Under the pieces are notes generated by a model. It was not told the origin of the DNA, did no database searches, and saw only the letters and a program-made list of their open reading frames with translations. From positions 1 through 64,000 of the forward strand of contig NZ_JAGPYK010000013.1 of the NCBI RefSeq assembly GCF_018070045.1: a stretch of DNA of 64,000 nt. Direction: 5' to 3'. This DNA comes from Micromonospora sp. U21 (lineage in GTDB: Bacteria > Actinomycetota > Actinomycetes > Mycobacteriales > Micromonosporaceae). The position numbers were made by a program, and so were the translations under genes. How positions within the stretch are numbered: position 1 is the stretch's first letter; every line of letters starts with the position of its first letter. Positions 60,918-64,000 of this stretch are shown here, piece by piece.

Positions 60918-62216
60918 ATGACCGCCGTTGCCGCCACCAGCGACCAGCCGACGCTGGCACCGAGCATCCCCCGCCAGCTCTTCGTCGACTCCGGGTATGT
61001 GCTGCTCGGGCTACCCCTGGCCCTGACCAGCTTCATCGTCCTCGTCGTGGGCCTCGCGGTCGGCGTCGGGCTGGTGGTCACCGTGATCGGCCTGCCGATC
61101 ATCAGCGGCACCCTGTACGCCGCCCGCGGGCTGGCCGACATCGAGCGGCTGCGGCTGCCCGCGGTGCTCCATCAACCCCGGATCCGGCCGCACTACCGGC
61201 TGCCGGAAGTGGGAGCGAACGCCTGGCGGCGGATCTTCGTGCCGATGCGGGACGCCCAGTCCTGGCTCGACGTGGCACACGGCGTGCTGCGTCTGATCGT
61301 GTCGGTGATCACGTTCGTGGTGGCGCTGGTCTGGTGGGCCGCCGCGGTCACCGGCTCGCTCTACTGGGCGTACGACTGGACGCTGCCGCGCGGCGAGGGC
61401 GACAGCGACCTCGCCCAGTTGCTCGGCCTGGGCGACTCGACCACCGCGCGGATCGGGCTGACCACCGCGATCGGAGTGTTCTTCCTGATCACCCTGCCGA
61501 TCGTGGTCCGGGGCTGCGCGCTGCTCCAGGCCAGCTTCGCCCGGGCCATGCTGACCGGGGTGGCCGAGATGCGGGACCGGATCACCGTGCTGGAGGAGCA
61601 GAAGCGCGCCGCCGTCTCCGCCGAGGCGTCCGCGCTGCGCCGGCTGGAACGCGACATTCACGACGGCCCCCAGCAGCGCCTGGTCCGGCTGGCGATGGAC
61701 CTCAGTCGGGCCCGGCAGCAGCTCGCCTCCGACCCGGAGGCGGCCGGCCGGACCATCGACGAGGCGGTCACCCAGACCCGGGACACGTTGGCCGAGCTGC
61801 GGGCGCTGTCCCGGGGCATCGCCCCACCCGTCCTGGTCGACCGGGGCCTGCCCAGCGCCCTGGCCGCGCTCGCCGGCCGGGGGCTGATCCCGATCGAGCT
61901 CCAGGTGGACCCGCAGCTCGGCACGCCGGGCGGGCGACTCGACCCGGCGGTGGAGAACACCGCGTACTTCATGGTGGCCGAGGCGTTGACCAACGTCGCC
62001 AAGCACAGCCGGGCCACCGAAGCCAGCGTCGCCCTGGCCCGGCAGGGCAGCCGTCTCCTGGTGCGGGTGGGTGACGACGGGCAGGGTGGCGCGCACCTGG
62101 CCAAGGGGCACGGGCTGGTCGGCATCGCCGACCGGGTGCGGGCCGCCGGCGGCGAACTGGCCGTCGTCAGCCCGGTCGGCGGGCCCACCGAGATCCGCGC
62201 GGAGCTTCCGCTGTGA
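60918..62216 (+). CDS. NarL-type sensor histidine kinase with membrane sensor domain
   Basis: ATG 60918 gives 432 residues. Four or more hydrophobic helices lie within about 20-210, in a layout like the putative sensor domain of actinobacterial kinases. HisKA_3 has RRLERDIHDGPQQRLV, and HATPase_c has EALTNVAKHS, VGDDGQGG and GHGLVGIADRV. It pairs with the regulator 58 nt downstream. The signal is not known. Confidence 0.94.
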   Translation: MTAVAATSDQPTLAPSIPRQLFVDSGYVLLGLPLALTSFIVLVVGLAVGVGLVVTVIGLPIISGTLYAARGLADIERLRLPAVLHQPRIRPHYRLPEVGANAWRRIFVPMRDAQSWLDVAHGVLRLIVSVITFVVALVWWAAAVTGSLYWAYDWTLPRGEGDSDLAQLLGLGDSTTARIGLTTAIGVFFLITLPIVVRGCALLQASFARAMLTGVAEMRDRITVLEEQKRAAVSAEASALRRLERDIHDGPQQRLVRLAMDLSRARQQLASDPEAAGRTIDEAVTQTRDTLAELRALSRGIAPPVLVDRGLPSALAALAGRGLIPIELQVDPQLGTPGGRLDPAVENTAYFMVAEALTNVAKHSRATEASVALARQGSRLLVRVGDDGQGGAHLAKGHGLVGIADRVRAAGGELAVVSPVGGPTEIRAELPL

Positions 62217-62274
62217 GCCGGCGAATGCCGCGACGAGCCCTCCCGGCCGGCCGGACGTGGTAGACAACACAGCC

Positions 62275-62928
62275 ATGCGCATCGTGATCGCCGACGACGC
62301 CGTCCTGCTCCGGGAAGGGCTGGTGCGGCTGCTCACCGAGAGCGGGCACCAGGTGGTGGCCGCCGTCGGGGATGGCGACGCGCTGGTCGAGGCGGTGGTG
62401 GAGCACCGGCCGGACGTGTCGATCGTCGACGTCCGGATGCCCCCGTCGCACACCGACGAGGGGCTGCGGGCGGCGGTGGAGGCCCGCCGGCTGGTGCCGC
62501 GTACCCCCATCCTGGTGTTGTCCCAGTACGTCGAGGTCTCGTACGCCGACGACCTGCTGGCCACCACCGGTGGCGCGGGCGGCGGGATCGGCTACCTGCT
62601 CAAGGACCGGGTGGCCGCGATCGACGAGTTCCTGGACGCCCTGCGCCGGGTGGCCGCCGGTGGCACCGTGCTCGACCCGGAGGTGGTCGGCCAGCTCTTC
62701 GCCCGGCGCCGCCGGGACGACCCGCTGCGCGAGCTGACCCCGCGCGAGCGCGAGGTGCTCGCCCTGATGGCCGAGGGACGCTCGAACACCGCCATCGCCC
62801 GCGCCCTGGTGGTCAGCGACGGCGCGGTGGAGAAGCACGTGCGCAACATCTTCACCAAGCTCACCCTGCCGCCGGACACCGAGCAGCACCGGCGGGTGCT
62901 GGCCGTTCTCACCTACCTGCGGAACTGA
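62275..62928 (+). CDS. NarL/LuxR-type response regulator
   Basis: ATG 62275 gives 217 residues. The receiver has VIADDAVLLREG, phosphoacceptor Asp in SIVDVRMPP, and GYLLKDRV with Lys. The C-terminal LuxR HTH reads LTPREREVLALMAEGRSN and VSDGAVEKHVRNIFTKL. Its last 20 nt overlap the convergent HAD gene. Confidence 0.95.
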   Translation: MRIVIADDAVLLREGLVRLLTESGHQVVAAVGDGDALVEAVVEHRPDVSIVDVRMPPSHTDEGLRAAVEARRLVPRTPILVLSQYVEVSYADDLLATTGGAGGGIGYLLKDRVAAIDEFLDALRRVAAGGTVLDPEVVGQLFARRRRDDPLRELTPREREVLALMAEGRSNTAIARALVVSDGAVEKHVRNIFTKLTLPPDTEQHRRVLAVLTYLRN

Positions 62929-63571
62929 CCTCCCGGGCCAGGGTCACGGCGTCGGTGAGGGTGTCGGCCACCGGGTGACCGGAGGCGCGCAGCCGGGCCG
63001 GGTCGGTGAAACCGCCGGTGTAGAGCACCGCACGACCACCCACCGTGAGCGCCGCGTCGGCGTCGTCGATGGAGTCGCCGATCAGCACCACCGAGGTGCC
63101 GTCCACGCCCAGCTCGGCCAGGTGCCGCTCGAGCGACTCGGCCTTGCGGCCACCGCCGACGGTGGCACGCAGCCCGTCCACCCGGGTGAAGTGGCCGGTC
63201 AGCCCGTAGGTGTGCACGGTGGGCACCAGCTCCTCGTGGAACCACATGGAGAGCAGGCTCTGGCTGCCCGGCCAGGCGGCCATCGCGGTCCGCGCGTCGG
63301 CGGCCAGCTCGCAGGTGGTCAACCCGCTGCGGTACGCGTCGTGGAAGATCCGGTCCAGCCGGCCGAACTCATCGTCGTCCACGGCCTGGCCGAGCACCTC
63401 GGCGTAGTACTCGGCGATCGGCCGACGGAACCGCACCCGGTGCTCGTCGGAGGTGACCACCGGCCCGCCCACGCTGGCGAACGCCGCGTTGGTGGCCGCA
63501 ACCACGAGGCTTAGGTCGTTGAGCAGGGTGCCGTTCCAGTCCCACACCAGGTGGGGGCGTGCAGGGGTCAT
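62909..63571 (-). CDS. HAD-superfamily phosphatase
   Basis: The 220-residue protein has motif I LVWDWNGTLLND, the motif III Lys region in GGRKAESLERHL, and motif IV VVLIGDSIDDADAA. A helical cap lies between. The fold is phosphoglycolate-phosphatase-like. It follows the glutaredoxin-like gene by 20 nt and overlaps the convergent regulator by 20 nt. Confidence 0.9.
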   Translation of the reverse strand: MTPARPHLVWDWNGTLLNDLSLVVAATNAAFASVGGPVVTSDEHRVRFRRPIAEYYAEVLGQAVDDDEFGRLDRIFHDAYRSGLTTCELAADARTAMAAWPGSQSLLSMWFHEELVPTVHTYGLTGHFTRVDGLRATVGGGRKAESLERHLAELGVDGTSVVLIGDSIDDADAALTVGGRAVLYTGGFTDPARLRASGHPVADTLTDAVTLAREVSSAGR

Positions 63572-63591
63572 CAGAGCACCATAGGCACCGC

Positions 63592-63846
63592 TCAGAGCTG
63601 CGGCGTGGTCAGGTCCCGCAGCAGCCGTTCCTCCTCCACCCGCCAGTAACCGTGCTCCTTACCGTCGAGCATCACCACCGGCAGCCGGTCCCCGTACTCC
63701 CGCTCCAGTTCCTCGTCGCCGGTGACGTCCCACTCGACCCACTTGTCCCCGGTGACCGCCACCACCCGTTCGAGCGCCGCCTTTGCGTCGTCGCACAGGT
63801 GGCAGCCGGGGCGGGTGATCAGGGCGAGCCGGGCGTCAGTGGACAT
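63592..63846 (-). CDS. Glutaredoxin-like protein
   Basis: The 84-residue thioredoxin fold has the CxxC site in LITRPGCHLCDDAKAAL and the cis-Pro strand RLPVVMLDG. It is the short actinobacterial type. The start overlaps the 3' end of the acyl-CoA synthetase gene by 11 nt. Confidence 0.92.
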   Translation of the reverse strand: MSTDARLALITRPGCHLCDDAKAALERVVAVTGDKWVEWDVTGDEELEREYGDRLPVVMLDGKEHGYWRVEEERLLRDLTTPQL

Positions 63847-64000
63847 CGGTTACCTCCGTGCGCGTGTCGGCGTTCGCCGGCGGGTCGGCCGGCGTCGCCG
63901 ACCGGAGCTGGGTCTTGCGTACCTTGCCGATCGCCGAGTGCGGCAGGGCGTCGACGAACTCGACGGCGGACGGGCACTTGAACCGGGCCAGGTTCCGCGC
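63836..64000 (-). CDS. AMP-dependent acyl-CoA synthetase, C-terminal part (runs off window)
   Basis: The minus-strand frame is open from the window edge to TGA at 63836-63838. It encodes 54 residues, including LARFKCPSAVEFVDALPHS then AIGKVRKTQL, which is the conserved end of acyl-activating enzymes with the catalytic Lys in GKV/IRK. The protein ends in a disordered Ala/Pro/Thr tail. The start lies beyond 64000, so specificity is not known. Confidence 0.88.
   Translation of the reverse strand, partial: ARNLARFKCPSAVEFVDALPHSAIGKVRKTQLRSATPADPPANADTRTEVTDVH

Overview
The window is high-GC DNA from an actinomycete. The codon usage is strongly G/C-ending, GTG and TTG starts are frequent, and many co-directional genes overlap by 4 nt (ATGA). 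The protein families (rex-hemACDB, CHASE3 kinase/SpoIIE phosphatase, a Ser/Thr kinase with a CBM2-like ectodomain, actinobacterial HemD fusion) and the dispersed GTTGATC inverted repeats point to Micromonosporaceae, probably Micromonospora. This is an inference from gene content, not from a search. It looks like ordinary chromosome: I see no tRNA, rRNA, insertion sequence, CRISPR array, integrase or large biosynthetic cluster.

Layout. 1-1.4 kb: inverted repeat, G-rich repeat tract, a His-rich membrane-anchored protein and a collapsed copper-chaperone gene. 1.4-3.6 kb: RecQ helicase fused to a phosphoribosyltransferase domain. 3.7-8.5 kb: complete Liv-type ABC uptake operon (J-G-F-H-M). 8.7-11.7 kb: Cys/His-rich small protein, a frameshifted GntR regulator, and a KtrB/KtrA potassium uptake pair. 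11.7-16.1 kb: Ser/Thr kinase with CBM2-like ectodomain, spermidine-synthase-like membrane protein, secreted coiled-coil putative peptidase. 16.2-20.5 kb: four overlapping genes for a signalling module (receiver-SpoIIE phosphatase, CHASE3 histidine kinase, Rcp1-like receiver, inositol-phosphatase-like enzyme). 20.7-23.2 kb: M28 peptidase-membrane protein split by an in-frame TAG. 23.3-28.8 kb: membrane protein divergent from a STAND NTPase with TPRs, then a 2-oxoglutarate oxygenase-like/PLP dehydratase pair and small proteins. 28.9-33.6 kb: Smr-like protein, TPR protein, polyphosphate-glucokinase-like ROK protein, ABC-F ATPase, and a BON-methyltransferase fusion behind a large palindrome.

33.6-40.6 kb is an arabinose-polymer utilisation locus: a LacI regulator divergent from GH51 arabinofuranosidase, sugar-binding lipoprotein, two permeases and a GH43 lipoprotein. 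It has two operator-like boxes between regulator and operon and a strong hairpin at the end. No sugar ABC ATPase is encoded here, so a shared MsiK-like ATPase elsewhere is likely. 40.6-54.1 kb is mixed: amino-acid permease, secreted GHL10 glycosidase, secreted phospholipase A2, a large cyclase-STAND regulator, FmdB zinc ribbon, transglycosylase, double GNAT protein and a 1092-residue secreted nuclease.

54.2-64 kb holds a decayed XRE regulator, two DnaA-box-like sites, the rex-hemA-hemC-hemD-hemB operon under a recognisable Rex operator, a NarL-type two-component pair, a HAD phosphatase, a glutaredoxin-like protein and the 3' end of an acyl-CoA synthetase gene running off the window.

Four genes look broken: the HMA chaperone (internal deletion), GntR (frameshift), M28 peptidase (nonsense codon) and XRE (deletion plus frameshift). 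The features I would look at first are the BON-methyltransferase with its palindrome, the CBM2-like kinase, the oxygenase/dehydratase pair and the GTTGATC repeat family.
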